Source of the DNA: Ruegeria sp. 6PALISEP08
GTDB taxonomy: Bacteria > Pseudomonadota > Alphaproteobacteria > Rhodobacterales > Rhodobacteraceae
Length of the DNA: 64,000 nucleotides
NCBI RefSeq assembly: GCF_001238295.1
Contig: NZ_LGXZ01000003.1
Coordinates: 248,001-312,000 of the forward strand
Direction of reading: 5' to 3'
Shown here: piece after piece, positions 53,024 to 61,811 of the stretch
How positions within the stretch are numbered: position 1 is the first letter of the stretch
How the letters are laid out: every line of letters begins with the position of its first letter
The notes under the pieces: model-generated
Told to the model about the DNA's origin: nothing
The model's input: the letters and a program-made list of their open reading frames with translations, nothing else
Databases searched by the model: none
Position numbers and translations under genes: made by a program

Positions 53024-53652
53024 GCGAACATCTGACCGTCGTCGATCACCCGCTGGTGCAACACAAATTGACGCTCATGCGGGACAAGGGGCGCTCGACC
53101 GCCGAGTTCCGGCAATTGCTACGCGAAATCACCCTGCTTCTGGCCTATGAGGTAACACGGGAAATCCCGTTGACCACGCGTCACATCGAAACGCCGATGG
53201 AAGAGATGGACGCCCCTATTCTGGCAGGCAAGAAGATGGCGCTTGTGTCAATCCTACGCGCCGGAAACGGGATGCTGGATGGGGTGTTGGAACTTGTGCC
53301 CTCTGCACGCGTTGGCTTTGTCGGGCTGTACCGTGACGAAGAAACCTTGAAGCCCGTACAATATTATTTCAAAGCACCTGAGGGCCTGAAAGACCGCTTG
53401 GTCATCGCCGTGGATCCGATGCTGGCCACCGGCAACAGCTCGGCCGCAGCCATTGATCTGCTGAAAGAGGCGGGCGCAACGGATATCCGCTTCCTCTGCC
53501 TGTTGGCCGCGCCCGAGGGCGTCGCGCGCATGAAAGAGGCGCACCCGGATGTGCACATCGTGACCGCTGCATTGGACCGCGAGTTGAACTCGAAAGGTTA
53601 TATTATGCCAGGTCTGGGCGACGCAGGCGACCGGATGTTCGGAACCAAGTAG
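53020..53652 (+). CDS. upp: Uracil phosphoribosyltransferase
   Basis: 210 residues. The PRPP loop is [19 protein letters not shown]; the N-terminus is [18 protein letters not shown], and [22 protein letters not shown] is the C-terminal uracil-binding segment. It salvages uracil to UMP. It overlaps add by 4 bp and is the last gene of the operon. The gene ends only 6 bp from the end of the convergent M48-like gene. Confidence 0.97.
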   Translation: MSEHLTVVDHPLVQHKLTLMRDKGRSTAEFRQLLREITLLLAYEVTREIPLTTRHIETPMEEMDAPILAGKKMALVSILRAGNGMLDGVLELVPSARVGFVGLYRDEETLKPVQYYFKAPEGLKDRLVIAVDPMLATGNSSAAAIDLLKEAGATDIRFLCLLAAPEGVARMKEAHPDVHIVTAALDRELNSKGYIMPGLGDAGDRMFGTK

Positions 53653-53658
53653 CCGGGT

Positions 53659-54672
53659 TTATTCGCCGCAGATATTCTGAAGCTGGACCCAATCGCGGTC
53701 CGGCAACACCTGTTCCAGGGTCCGGCCCGCCATGGGATCGGCCTCGATCAGACCCAATACAGTCTCTCCGGTAATGTCGCGAGCGTAGGCGTATGGGGTT
53801 GAGGGCAGGGCACTTTGCGAGAACATCGCCAGCAAGTCTCCGTCTGGAATGGAGGGGCGGGGTTGCGAGAGCACCTGTTCGGTATAGGCGTCGATAATCT
53901 CGGGTGTCAGCCCCCCGGTGGTCAACAACCGAAAGGCCGAGGATGCACCGGTTTTGTCCAGCAAGTCATCCAGCGGGTCTTTGAGAGCCGCCCGCACCCG
54001 TTCCGCAACAACGTATCCTGCAGCGACCGCAGGGTCTTCGTGATCTTCAACCAGCGTGCGGTTTAGCAGAACGGTGCCGCCAGGCAGACTAAGGCTGTCT
54101 TGAACACCTGCGGGCAAAATGATGATCTGCCGCACGCCCGTGCGCCGGGCCAGTCGTTCCAGCGAAGCCTGCGCATCCCGAGAGGTGCAAGCCTGCCCCG
54201 AGACGCGCTCGATCCGGCGCAGGATTGTGTCGCCGATCTCCTGCCGTTTGACCTCGGGCACGACCGAGACGACGTGGTTCTGCAGCGCGCTGGGCAGCCA
54301 GAACAGCAGCACAGCCAGAACCGCGGCAACGACGCCTCCAACACTGAGCCAGCGCAAGCGCCCGGGATGGGGGCGCGAGCGATCGATGGCGCGCTGCAAC
54401 CGGTCGATTGCCTCAAGCATCGTGGTTTCGGATTCTCCCAGTTCAAGCGTTTCATCCGGGTCGCCATCAGGGTTGAAGATGGCCGGAAAGGCACCGGGAT
54501 TCTGCCGTTCAACCGCTGCCAGAGACCAATGGGTCAAAGCCCTGTCGTTGAAATCGGAAATGGTCAGGGTGGCTTCGCCAATCGATACCACAACCTCACG
54601 CCGCTGTTCATCGGGCGAGGGGCGCCACAGACCGGTGGCTTCGATCCGCTGATACTGTTTCAGGGCCGTCAT
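53659..54672 (-). CDS. Membrane protein with degenerate M48-like domain
   Basis: 337 residues. The N-terminal ~105 residues are soluble (RREVVVSIGEATLTISDFND, with an acidic tract). One transmembrane helix follows (about 107-126, LSVGGVVAAVLAVLLFWLPS). A periplasmic part reads QIIILPAGVQDSLSLPGGTVLLNRTLVEDHEDPAVAAGYVVAERVR. That is the M48-peptidase pattern (LPGG...LNRTLV...A.V.AHE), but the zinc HExxH is replaced by VVAERVRA, so it is probably a catalytically dead M48 homologue. Such pseudo-proteases may act as regulators or chaperones. It faces upp tail to tail. Confidence 0.75.
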   Translation of the reverse strand: MTALKQYQRIEATGLWRPSPDEQRREVVVSIGEATLTISDFNDRALTHWSLAAVERQNPGAFPAIFNPDGDPDETLELGESETTMLEAIDRLQRAIDRSRPHPGRLRWLSVGGVVAAVLAVLLFWLPSALQNHVVSVVPEVKRQEIGDTILRRIERVSGQACTSRDAQASLERLARRTGVRQIIILPAGVQDSLSLPGGTVLLNRTLVEDHEDPAVAAGYVVAERVRAALKDPLDDLLDKTGASSAFRLLTTGGLTPEIIDAYTEQVLSQPRPSIPDGDLLAMFSQSALPSTPYAYARDITGETVLGLIEADPMAGRTLEQVLPDRDWVQLQNICGE

Positions 54673-54817
54673 CTGGATGAGGTCTGCTCGATATTGTTTT
54701 GACGCAGCTTAGCATGGCGCGTTCACAGGGCGCAAACCTGTTGCACGATCTTTCTGAGTTGTGGTGGACGCCCAACAGGGTTAAGCGCAATTTTAAGATC
54801 GCAATTGAGGCGCGAAC

Positions 54818-55753
54818 ATGCAGGCAACTTCAACTTCGTCCCCGGTGCTGGCCTCAGCTTTGATGGTTGGCGCAATGGCGATTATCGGCGTGATCGATAA
54901 TGTTGTGATTCTGTTGGCCGAAACGGTTGGTCTGTGGCAATTCCATCTGACCCGAGCGCTTTTGATGCTGCCGCTGATTGTCGGCTTGTCGCTTCTGGGG
55001 CTGGGCAGCCTGCGACCGCAGCGATGGGGGGCCGTCATTCTGCGCAGCCTTTTGATGACTACAGCATTGCTGTTGTATTTTGCATCACTGGCCATGATGC
55101 CGATTGCGCAGTCATTGGCTGGTTTGTTTTCGTCACCCATTTTCGTGCTCTTGATCTCATCATTGGTGCTCAAGCAAACAATAGGACCGTGGCGTATTTG
55201 CGCAGTGTTGATCGGGTTCACAGGCATTCTTCTGGTCCTGCAGCTAAGCCCGACGGAATTTGACGTGCGCACCTTGTTGCCGGTCGCCGCCGGATTTTTC
55301 TATGCCCTGAGTTCGATTATCACACGAACGCATTGTTCCCAGGAAAGCACAGTGGCCATGATAGCAGTGATGTCGATAACACTCGCATTGGCCGGTTTGG
55401 CGGGCGTTCTTCTGTTCACTCTTTTACCTGGTGCCGCGCCGGATGGGCCGGATGGTTTTGTCACGCGCGGATGGGTCTGGGATATGGCCCCAGCGATGTT
55501 GTGGATCGCCATTCAGGCCGTCGGTTCGACCGCAGCTGTTTTCATGCTGGTTAAAGCTTATCAGGTCGGCGAGCCGTCTTATGTGGCGGTGTTTGAATAT
55601 TCGGTCATGATTTTCGGCCCGCTTTTTGCATTTGTGGCTTTGGGGCAGACCCTCGGCATTATGCAGATTTCGGGCATTGTTCTGATTGCAGCAGCCGGGG
55701 CGTTACTGGGATGGCGGTCCAGACAGGCATCCCAGCAGCAAGAGGTTTTCTGA
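54818..55753 (+). CDS. EamA-family (DMT) membrane transporter
   Basis: 311 residues with about ten hydrophobic helices in two EamA repeats (first VLASALMVGAMAIIGVIDNV; second VMIFGPLFAFVALGQTLGIM). The C-terminus is basic and short (GWRSRQASQQQ). The family exports amino acids, drugs or other metabolites; substrate here is not predictable. It is a single gene, divergent from the M48-like gene, with 145 bp between them. Confidence 0.92.
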   Translation: MQATSTSSPVLASALMVGAMAIIGVIDNVVILLAETVGLWQFHLTRALLMLPLIVGLSLLGLGSLRPQRWGAVILRSLLMTTALLLYFASLAMMPIAQSLAGLFSSPIFVLLISSLVLKQTIGPWRICAVLIGFTGILLVLQLSPTEFDVRTLLPVAAGFFYALSSIITRTHCSQESTVAMIAVMSITLALAGLAGVLLFTLLPGAAPDGPDGFVTRGWVWDMAPAMLWIAIQAVGSTAAVFMLVKAYQVGEPSYVAVFEYSVMIFGPLFAFVALGQTLGIMQISGIVLIAAAGALLGWRSRQASQQQEVF

Positions 55754-56037
55754 CGTCTTTGTACGTTTTGTTTGCCTGAAATTCAGTTTCGTATCATTTG
55801 CCAAGATCGACAGCGGCATTCCTTAGCTGTTGGCGTACGGATTCGAAAGCTTGTACAGGCTGTTCGTTTCGGAATTAGCACAAAAGCCAGAGGTTTTTTT
55901 GTGAGTGTTCACAGTTTCCCTCGGTTTTCAGGCGGATTCGGCCCAAATTGGGCGTAAATATGTCCGAAATAAGACACTCTTCATTTTTGGTGCTAGCTCT
56001 TTGACATAACGAGTTTGTGCCAAAGGGGGTTAGGCAC

Positions 56038-56811
56038 GTGTCTGAAGTAACGAGTATTTCTGTTTATCTAAATCAAGCACCTGACGGTGATCCAACCAAT
56101 CTGAACCAGGCGGTGAATGCGCGCCGTGGGGGATTTCTGCGCAGTACGAAAATTGCCACCACCAGCGGCTGGAAACCAATTGAGCGGATTGTCGTTGGCG
56201 AGCGGGTTCGAACGCTAGATCACGGGTTCAAAGAGGTGCGTCGCATCTCGACCAGTGTTGTGGTCATTCCGGCCGACGAACGCCGCACAGAATATTTGCC
56301 GGTTTTTGTACCTGCACGTGCCGCGTATAACGGGCGGCCGGTTTGGCTGATGCCCGAGCAGGGCATAGCGCTGAACCTGTCCAAGATTGACGCCGAAGCC
56401 AACGGGATTTCCATTCTGCCTGCGCGAATGCTGAATGGTGTGGGCAGGTTGATGTCGCAGGCACCGGGTTCGTCGTTTGAGGTATGCTCTCTGTTCTTCG
56501 ACGATGATCAGGTGATCTTTGTCGAAGGTGGCTTGCAGACCTACTGTCCCTCAGGTCGGTTCAATATGCGCGGAACGCCCAACAGGCAACAGTATGATGT
56601 CGCTGACGAAGAGGCTGCTACTGACCTCGTCAACATAATTGCAGCTAAGGGCGATATGTCAGCCCTTGCCAACCCATTGGGTGCTTTGCCTGCACCCATT
56701 TCGCAGGACCCGATATTTCCGATCCGCCCGTCATTTGGGGTCAGGCGGCCGGGTCGACCGGGGCGTCCCAATGCGCCGGTTCTGTTCCTGCGGCCCGAAT
56801 GGCAGATCTAA
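56038..56811 (+). CDS. Second Hint-domain protein
   Basis: 257 residues from GTG 56038, with AAAGGGGG about 12 bp upstream. An RGGFLRSTKIATTSGWKPIERIVVGERVRTLDHG opening (shortened here) marks the Hint start: the usual catalytic Cys is replaced by Ser or Thr (FLRSTKIATTSG, where Hint proteins have CFxxGT). Later YLPVFVPARAAY and a CSLFFDDDQVIFVEGG block follow. It lacks the beta-rich N-terminal module of the 351 protein. Loss of the nucleophilic Cys would stop Hint autoprocessing, so it is probably a non-cleaving relative. The C-terminus is Pro/Arg-rich. Confidence 0.75.
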   Translation: MSEVTSISVYLNQAPDGDPTNLNQAVNARRGGFLRSTKIATTSGWKPIERIVVGERVRTLDHGFKEVRRISTSVVVIPADERRTEYLPVFVPARAAYNGRPVWLMPEQGIALNLSKIDAEANGISILPARMLNGVGRLMSQAPGSSFEVCSLFFDDDQVIFVEGGLQTYCPSGRFNMRGTPNRQQYDVADEEAATDLVNIIAAKGDMSALANPLGALPAPISQDPIFPIRPSFGVRRPGRPGRPNAPVLFLRPEWQI

Positions 56812-56829
56812 CCAAACACTGACAAGAAC

Positions 56830-56861
56830 GATGCAGGCGCGTGGTTTCACGCGCCTGCATC
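56830..56861. terminator. Bidirectional terminator hairpin
   Basis: A perfect 14-bp stem GATGCAGGCGCGTG (56830-56843) / CACGCGCCTGCATC (56848-56861) with a GTTT loop. It lies between the convergent Hint and fadB-like genes; no long T-run, but the stem is very stable. Confidence 0.75.
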
Positions 56862-56867
56862 ATTGCT

Positions 56868-59069
56868 TTAAGCGGCTTTTGCTTCGGGACTGAAACGGCC
56901 ATAGAAGCTCTGACCTTTTTCAGCCATCTCACGCAACAGCGGCGGGCAGGTGAAGCGCTCGCCATAGGTCGCGGCCAGTTGATCGCACCGCTCGGCTGCA
57001 TACGGCGTGCCGATAATGTCCAGCCAGCTGAGCGGACCACCTGACCAAGGCGCAAAGCCCCAACCCAGAATGGCGCCCACGTCGCCTTCACGGATGTCTT
57101 CCAGAACGCCTTCTTCCAACGCGCGCACCGCTTCCAGAACCTGTGCGAACATCAGGCGTTCCTGCACTTCGATCAGGTCAGGCTGATCAGCTGCGTGCGG
57201 GTACTTGTCTTGCAGCCCTTTCCAATATTCGACGCGCTTGCCTTTTTCGTCATAGTCAAAGAAGCCCGCATTGGCCTTGCGGCCCAAACGGCCCAGTTCT
57301 TCCATCCAGAAGATCAAGTCGTCCGACGGGCTGTCCGGATAGGCATTGCCCATGGCGGCCTTGGTCGCGCGGGCAATCTTGGCACCCAGATCAATCGATG
57401 TTTCGTCGGTCAACTGGATCGGACCAACCGGGAAGCCCAACTGACGCGCGGCGTTGTCGATCAGAACCGGGTTCACACCTTCGGCAATCATCCGTACACC
57501 TTCGTTGATATACGGAATAATGCACCGGTTGGCATAGAAGAAGCGCGCATCGTTGACCACGATCGGCGTTTTGCGGATCTGGCGCACATAGTCCAGCGCC
57601 TTTGCCACCGCGCGATCTCCGGTGTCCTTGCCCTTGATGATCTCAACCAAGAACATCTTCTCGACCGGCGAGAAGAAGTGGATGCCGATGAACTGGTCCG
57701 GACGTATGGATGCTTTGGCCAGATCGGTGATCGGCAGGGTCGAGGTGTTCGAGGCAAAGATGCAATCCTCGGGGATGATCGCCTCGACCTTTTTGGTCAT
57801 CTCAGCTTTGACGCCGGGGTCTTCGAAGACAGCCTCGATGATCAGATCGCACCCTTTCAGGTGATCCAGATCAGGGGTGGCCGTGATGCGGGCCAGCAAG
57901 GCTTCTTTTTTTTCAGGCGTGGCTTTGCCGCGCTTGATGCCCTTGTCCATATAGCTTTCGCTATAGGCTTTACCCTTGTCGGCAGCTTCCTGATCACGGT
58001 CGATCAGAACGACTTCCATCCCGGCCTGGGCCGAGACCAGTGCAATGCCGGCCCCCATCATGCCCGCGCCCAAAACGCCGACCTTTTTTACTCGCTGATC
58101 GGGAACATCTTTGGGACGCACTGCGCCTTTCTCCAGTGCTTCCTTGTTCAGGAACAGCGACCGGATCATGGCCGAAGAGGAGGGGTTCATCAGGACATTG
58201 GTGAACCAGCGTGCTTCGATTTTCAAAGCGGTGTCAAAGTCGACCAGAGCGCCTTCATAGATCGAACTCAGCAGAGCTTTGGCCGCCGGGAAAGCACCTT
58301 GCGTCTTACCGTTGACCATCGCGCTTGCGCCCACAAATGTCATGAAGCCAGCGGGGTGGTAAGGCGCGCCGCCGGGCATCTTATAGCCCTTCGCGTCCCA
58401 AGGTTTGACCAGATCGGCATCCTTAGCATTCAGGACCCATTCCTTGGCCGCTGCAACCGGATCGTCCGACACTGCGTCGATCAGCTGCGCGCCCTTGGCT
58501 TTCTTCGGGTCCATCATCTTGCCTTCCAGCAGGACAGGGGCCGCCGCCATCGCGCCGACCATGCGGCTATAGCGCATTGTGCCGCCGCCACCGGGGAAGA
58601 TTCCAAGCAGAATTTCCGGCAGGCCGATCTTGGATTTCGGGTTGTCGGTCATGACACGGTGATGACAGGCCAGAGCGATTTCAGTCCCGATCCCGGCGCA
58701 TGTGCCGTTGATCGCGCAGGCAATCGGCTTGCCGCCTTTCTTGGTCTTGGGGTCCATACCCGCCAGTTCCAGCTTGCGCAGGATGTGGTGGCCGCCCATG
58801 ACGAAATCGAACAGAGCTTGTGCCGGTTCATCTCCCGCTTCCTGCCGTATCGTGGCCAGCGTATTCAGGTCCATGCCACCTGCAAACGAGCCTTCTTTGC
58901 CCGAGGTGATGACGATACCCTTAATGTCGTCGTCGTTCAGGGCCTGATCAATCAGTTGGCTAACCTCCTGAAAGGCCTCGCGGGTCAGCACGTTCATGGA
59001 TTTGCCCTGGGCGTCCCAGGTCACAAAGGCGACGCCGTCTGCGTCTTTGCTCAGAGTGAAATCAGTCAT
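56868..59069 (-). CDS. FadB/FadJ-like enoyl-CoA hydratase/3-hydroxyacyl-CoA dehydrogenase
   Basis: 733 residues from the ATG at 59069, chosen over two further upstream in-frame ATGs because GGAG is at a good distance. The N-terminal enoyl-CoA hydratase part has EGSFAGGMDLNTLAT and IGLPEILLGIFPGGGG. The dehydrogenase part starts VGVLGAGMMGAGIA (NAD-binding) and includes the catalytic His in IGIHFFSPVEKM and the RFFYANRCIIPYIN segment. It carries out two middle steps of beta-oxidation. It overlaps the cupin gene by 8 bp. Confidence 0.96.
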   Translation of the reverse strand: MTDFTLSKDADGVAFVTWDAQGKSMNVLTREAFQEVSQLIDQALNDDDIKGIVITSGKEGSFAGGMDLNTLATIRQEAGDEPAQALFDFVMGGHHILRKLELAGMDPKTKKGGKPIACAINGTCAGIGTEIALACHHRVMTDNPKSKIGLPEILLGIFPGGGGTMRYSRMVGAMAAAPVLLEGKMMDPKKAKGAQLIDAVSDDPVAAAKEWVLNAKDADLVKPWDAKGYKMPGGAPYHPAGFMTFVGASAMVNGKTQGAFPAAKALLSSIYEGALVDFDTALKIEARWFTNVLMNPSSSAMIRSLFLNKEALEKGAVRPKDVPDQRVKKVGVLGAGMMGAGIALVSAQAGMEVVLIDRDQEAADKGKAYSESYMDKGIKRGKATPEKKEALLARITATPDLDHLKGCDLIIEAVFEDPGVKAEMTKKVEAIIPEDCIFASNTSTLPITDLAKASIRPDQFIGIHFFSPVEKMFLVEIIKGKDTGDRAVAKALDYVRQIRKTPIVVNDARFFYANRCIIPYINEGVRMIAEGVNPVLIDNAARQLGFPVGPIQLTDETSIDLGAKIARATKAAMGNAYPDSPSDDLIFWMEELGRLGRKANAGFFDYDEKGKRVEYWKGLQDKYPHAADQPDLIEVQERLMFAQVLEAVRALEEGVLEDIREGDVGAILGWGFAPWSGGPLSWLDIIGTPYAAERCDQLAATYGERFTCPPLLREMAEKGQSFYGRFSPEAKAA

Positions 59070-59550
59070 TGTCATCTCCAATCTGGTCAGCCGTCAGCGG
59101 GCTACCGTCCTTGCGGGTGAAGGAGAATCCGTTCTCATCATCCTTCACCATCATGTCTATGTCGCTGTAATAGCCGGTCTCGGTCGGGGTCCGGGTGCCC
59201 ACCACCAGAAAGGTCGCGGGCGCATCGGTTTTGTTCACAAGGTGGTGGCCGTTGGCCTCACCTGCTGGCCAAGCGGCGCAATCACCGGGCTGCATCTCAT
59301 GCTCGCCATCCTCATCGATCAGCACGCATTTGCCGCTGAGCATGATGGCAAACTCGTCCTGCTCCATGTGGTAGTGGCGCAGAGAGGACAGGCCCTGCGG
59401 CTCAAGCCGCACGATGTTGACCCCGTATTGGGTCAGACCACCCGCATCGCCCACGCGCTGAACAAAACGACCCGCGGTCGCTTCGGCCAGCTTGCCGGGA
59501 TAGGACGAGCCGCCCTTGAACGGGATCTGAGAGAGGTCCAGCTTGGGCAT
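59062..59550 (-). CDS. Cupin-domain protein in the beta-oxidation operon
   Basis: 162 residues. One cupin: LSSLRHYHMEQDEFAIMLSG (first motif with HYHMEQDEF) and PGDCAAWPAGEANGHHLVNK (second motif). Metal ligands (His, His, Glu, His) are present. Small cupins of this layout are often isomerases or sensors of modified sugars or acids. Its position between fadA and fadB-like, overlapping both (1 and 8 bp), suggests a role with an acyl-CoA or acid intermediate, but no activity can be given. Confidence 0.82.
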   Translation of the reverse strand: MPKLDLSQIPFKGGSSYPGKLAEATAGRFVQRVGDAGGLTQYGVNIVRLEPQGLSSLRHYHMEQDEFAIMLSGKCVLIDEDGEHEMQPGDCAAWPAGEANGHHLVNKTDAPATFLVVGTRTPTETGYYSDIDMMVKDDENGFSFTRKDGSPLTADQIGDDND

Positions 59551-60761
59551 CAGACCCGCTCGATAATAGTTGCTGCACCCATGCCGGACGCAATGCAGAG
59601 CGTCGCCAGACCGGTTTCCTTGTCCTGACGCTCAAGCTCATCCAACAGCGTGCCGATGATCATCGCACCGGTTGCACCCAGCGGATGGCCCATCGCGATC
59701 GAGCCGCCATTGACGTTCACCAACGCAGGATCGACGTCGAACGCCTGCTGAAACCGCAGCACGACCGAGGCAAAGGCTTCGTTCACTTCGAACAGGTCCA
59801 GATCGCTGATCTTCATTCCGTTGTCGGCCAGGATCTTCTCGGTCACAGGAACCGGACCGGTCAGCATGATGGTCGGGTCGGTGCCGATCTTGGCGGTTGC
59901 CTTGATGCGCGCGCGCGGCTTCAGGCCATACTTCTCGCCAAATTCCTTGTTGCCGATCAGGACAGCAGCTGCACCGTCCACGATGCCCGAGCTGTTGCCC
60001 GCGTGGTGGATGTGGTTGATCCGTTCCAGATGCGGGTATTTGATCATCGCCACCTTGTCGAACCCGGGCATCTGCTCACCCATCATCTGGAAAGACGGGT
60101 TCAGCGCGCCGAGGCTCTGCATGTCAGTGCCGGGGCGCATGTATTCGTCGCGGTCCAGAATGGTCAGGCCGTTCTGGTCAGTCACCTTGATGACAGATTT
60201 CTCAAACCGATTGTCTTCCCAAGCTGCAGCCGCGCGTTTCTGAGATTCAACAGCCAGCGCGTCCGCGTCATCACGGCTAAAGCCATATTCCGTCGCGATA
60301 ATGTCCGCCGAGATACCCTGCGGCACGAAATAGGTGTCCATCGCCAGCGAAGGGTCAACAGCGATCGCCGCGCCGTCGCTCCCCATGGCCACACGGCCCA
60401 TCATCTCAACACCGCCTGCGATGTAGGCTTCGCCCGCGCCGCCTTTGACCTGGTTTGCGGCAAGGTTCACGGCTTCCATTCCGCTCGCGCAGAAACGGTT
60501 GATCGCCAGACCGGGGATCGATTGGTCCAGATCCGAGGCCAGAACGGCAGAACGCGCCAAGCAGCCGCCTTGCTCCATCACTTGCGTGACGTTGCCCCAG
60601 ATCACGTCTTCGACGGCGTGGCCTTCAAGGTTGTTACGCTCTTTCATTGCGTTCAGGGTCAGGGCGGACAGGCGCACCGAGGTTACCTCGTGCAGGCTGC
60701 CATCCTTGCGGCCCTTGCCGCGCGGGGTGCGCAGGGCGTCATAGATATAAGCTTCGGTCAT
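59550..60761 (-). CDS. fadA: Acetyl-CoA C-acyltransferase (thiolase, FadA-like)
   Basis: 403 residues. Active-site Cys in [14 protein letters not shown], the GHP motif in [17 protein letters not shown] and the C-terminal [13 protein letters not shown] with the second Cys. The SD TTAAGGAGAAGA is good. It cleaves 3-ketoacyl-CoA to acetyl-CoA, the last step of beta-oxidation. It shares an operon with the FadB-like protein downstream and the GST, small protein and acyl-CoA dehydrogenase upstream. Confidence 0.95.
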   Translation of the reverse strand: MTEAYIYDALRTPRGKGRKDGSLHEVTSVRLSALTLNAMKERNNLEGHAVEDVIWGNVTQVMEQGGCLARSAVLASDLDQSIPGLAINRFCASGMEAVNLAANQVKGGAGEAYIAGGVEMMGRVAMGSDGAAIAVDPSLAMDTYFVPQGISADIIATEYGFSRDDADALAVESQKRAAAAWEDNRFEKSVIKVTDQNGLTILDRDEYMRPGTDMQSLGALNPSFQMMGEQMPGFDKVAMIKYPHLERINHIHHAGNSSGIVDGAAAVLIGNKEFGEKYGLKPRARIKATAKIGTDPTIMLTGPVPVTEKILADNGMKISDLDLFEVNEAFASVVLRFQQAFDVDPALVNVNGGSIAMGHPLGATGAMIIGTLLDELERQDKETGLATLCIASGMGAATIIERV

Positions 60762-60772
60762 GGGTCTTCTCC

Positions 60773-61411
60773 TTAAGCTCGATCCGACGGGTTGCCGGGC
60801 ATCAGGTCATAGGGGTGTTTCCAGCCGGGCTGCTCGGACAGGCGAGTCAGCCAGGCGTCGATATGGGGCCAGTCGGCGCGGTCAAAGCCGAATGGTTCGG
60901 GATAATAAAGGTAGCCACAGCAACTGAGGTCAGCATTGGTCACGCCGTCGCCAACGATCCAGTCGCGGCCGTCCAAGTGAGCGTTCAGCACTTGGTAGGC
61001 TGCCTTCAGTCGCCCCTGATTGAATGCGATTACATCGGGATTACGATGTTGGTCCGGGAGGAAATTGATCAGAAAGCGGGTCAAACCGGCCATCGAGCTG
61101 AGCTTGTGATTGTCCCACAGGACCCAGCGCAGAATGTCGTAGTTCTCTTCCCGATCCTTGCCGCCGAACTTTCCGGATTTTTCAGTCACATAAGCCTGAA
61201 TGGCGCCGGATTGGCTGGTACGGAAATCACCGTCGATCAGGACTGGCGCTTCGCCCATTTCATTCACTTCGGCGCGATACTCGGGCGTGCGGGTAACACC
61301 TTTGAAGAAATCGACGAAGACCGGTTCCCATTCCAAACCGGACATTTCCAGTGCCAACGCAGCCTTGTAGCTGTTTCCGCTTTCTCCGAAGCAATGAAGT
61401 TTGATGGACAT
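60773..61411 (-). CDS. Glutathione S-transferase-like protein
   Basis: 212 residues from the ATG at 61411 (MSIKLHCFGESGNSYKAALA), after GGGAGG. The thioredoxin-like N-terminal half contains EAPVLIDGDFRTSQSGAIQA, where Ser-Gly-Ala is the cis-Pro/SQSxAI pattern of GSTs (PVLxD..TSQS.AI). The C-terminal half is all-helical. Substrate unknown. It is the gene before fadA in the beta-oxidation unit; a GST here may remove toxic enoyl or electrophilic intermediates. Confidence 0.88.
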   Translation of the reverse strand: MSIKLHCFGESGNSYKAALALEMSGLEWEPVFVDFFKGVTRTPEYRAEVNEMGEAPVLIDGDFRTSQSGAIQAYVTEKSGKFGGKDREENYDILRWVLWDNHKLSSMAGLTRFLINFLPDQHRNPDVIAFNQGRLKAAYQVLNAHLDGRDWIVGDGVTNADLSCCGYLYYPEPFGFDRADWPHIDAWLTRLSEQPGWKHPYDLMPGNPSDRA

Positions 61412-61545
61412 GTGATCGCCCCTCCCAAGGCACAAGCGCGAAGTCGGCATTCGCGTATTTCGAGAAAGACCAACCAAAAGGCAGAGTGCCTTCGGGGTTC
61501 GTCTTTCTGAAAACACGCCCACCCGAAAACAGGTGGCTGGTGTGG

Positions 61546-61758
61546 TTAACGTTTCCGCGCCTCAAGCTCGGAATTGAAGATGCGCAAGCGGTGGGTCAGG
61601 TTCTCCTCATCAATCACGCTGTTGAAGTTCTCGAACAAAAAAGACAGTGCTTCGCCTTCGTCCAGACCTGCTTCACGCGCGAAGGCCCTGAGTTTGCGAT
61701 ATCCGTCTTCGGTCATGGCGACAGGAAAGCGGCGGGTCAGGCGAAAACGCTTTGGCAT
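61546..61758 (-). CDS. Small protein of unknown function in the beta-oxidation operon
   Basis: 70 residues from the ATG at 61758 (GGAGG upstream). A basic N-terminus (MPKRFRLTRRFPVAMTEDGY) is followed by a helical charged region (LRAFAREAGLDEGEALSFLF). The layout recalls ribbon-helix-helix DNA-binding proteins or small regulators, with a beta-like strand then two helices, but this is weak. It lies between the GST and acyl-CoA dehydrogenase genes. Confidence 0.65.
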   Translation of the reverse strand: MPKRFRLTRRFPVAMTEDGYRKLRAFAREAGLDEGEALSFLFENFNSVIDEENLTHRLRIFNSELEARKR

Positions 61759-61811
61759 GTGTGTCCTCCGGTAAGATGGGTCCGGGCAGGGGGCCCGAAC
61801 CCACACTGAGA

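Noticed and set aside
57195-59120. A 641-residue plus-strand frame opposite the FadB-like gene
   Set aside because: Same reason: an antisense shadow in high-GC DNA.
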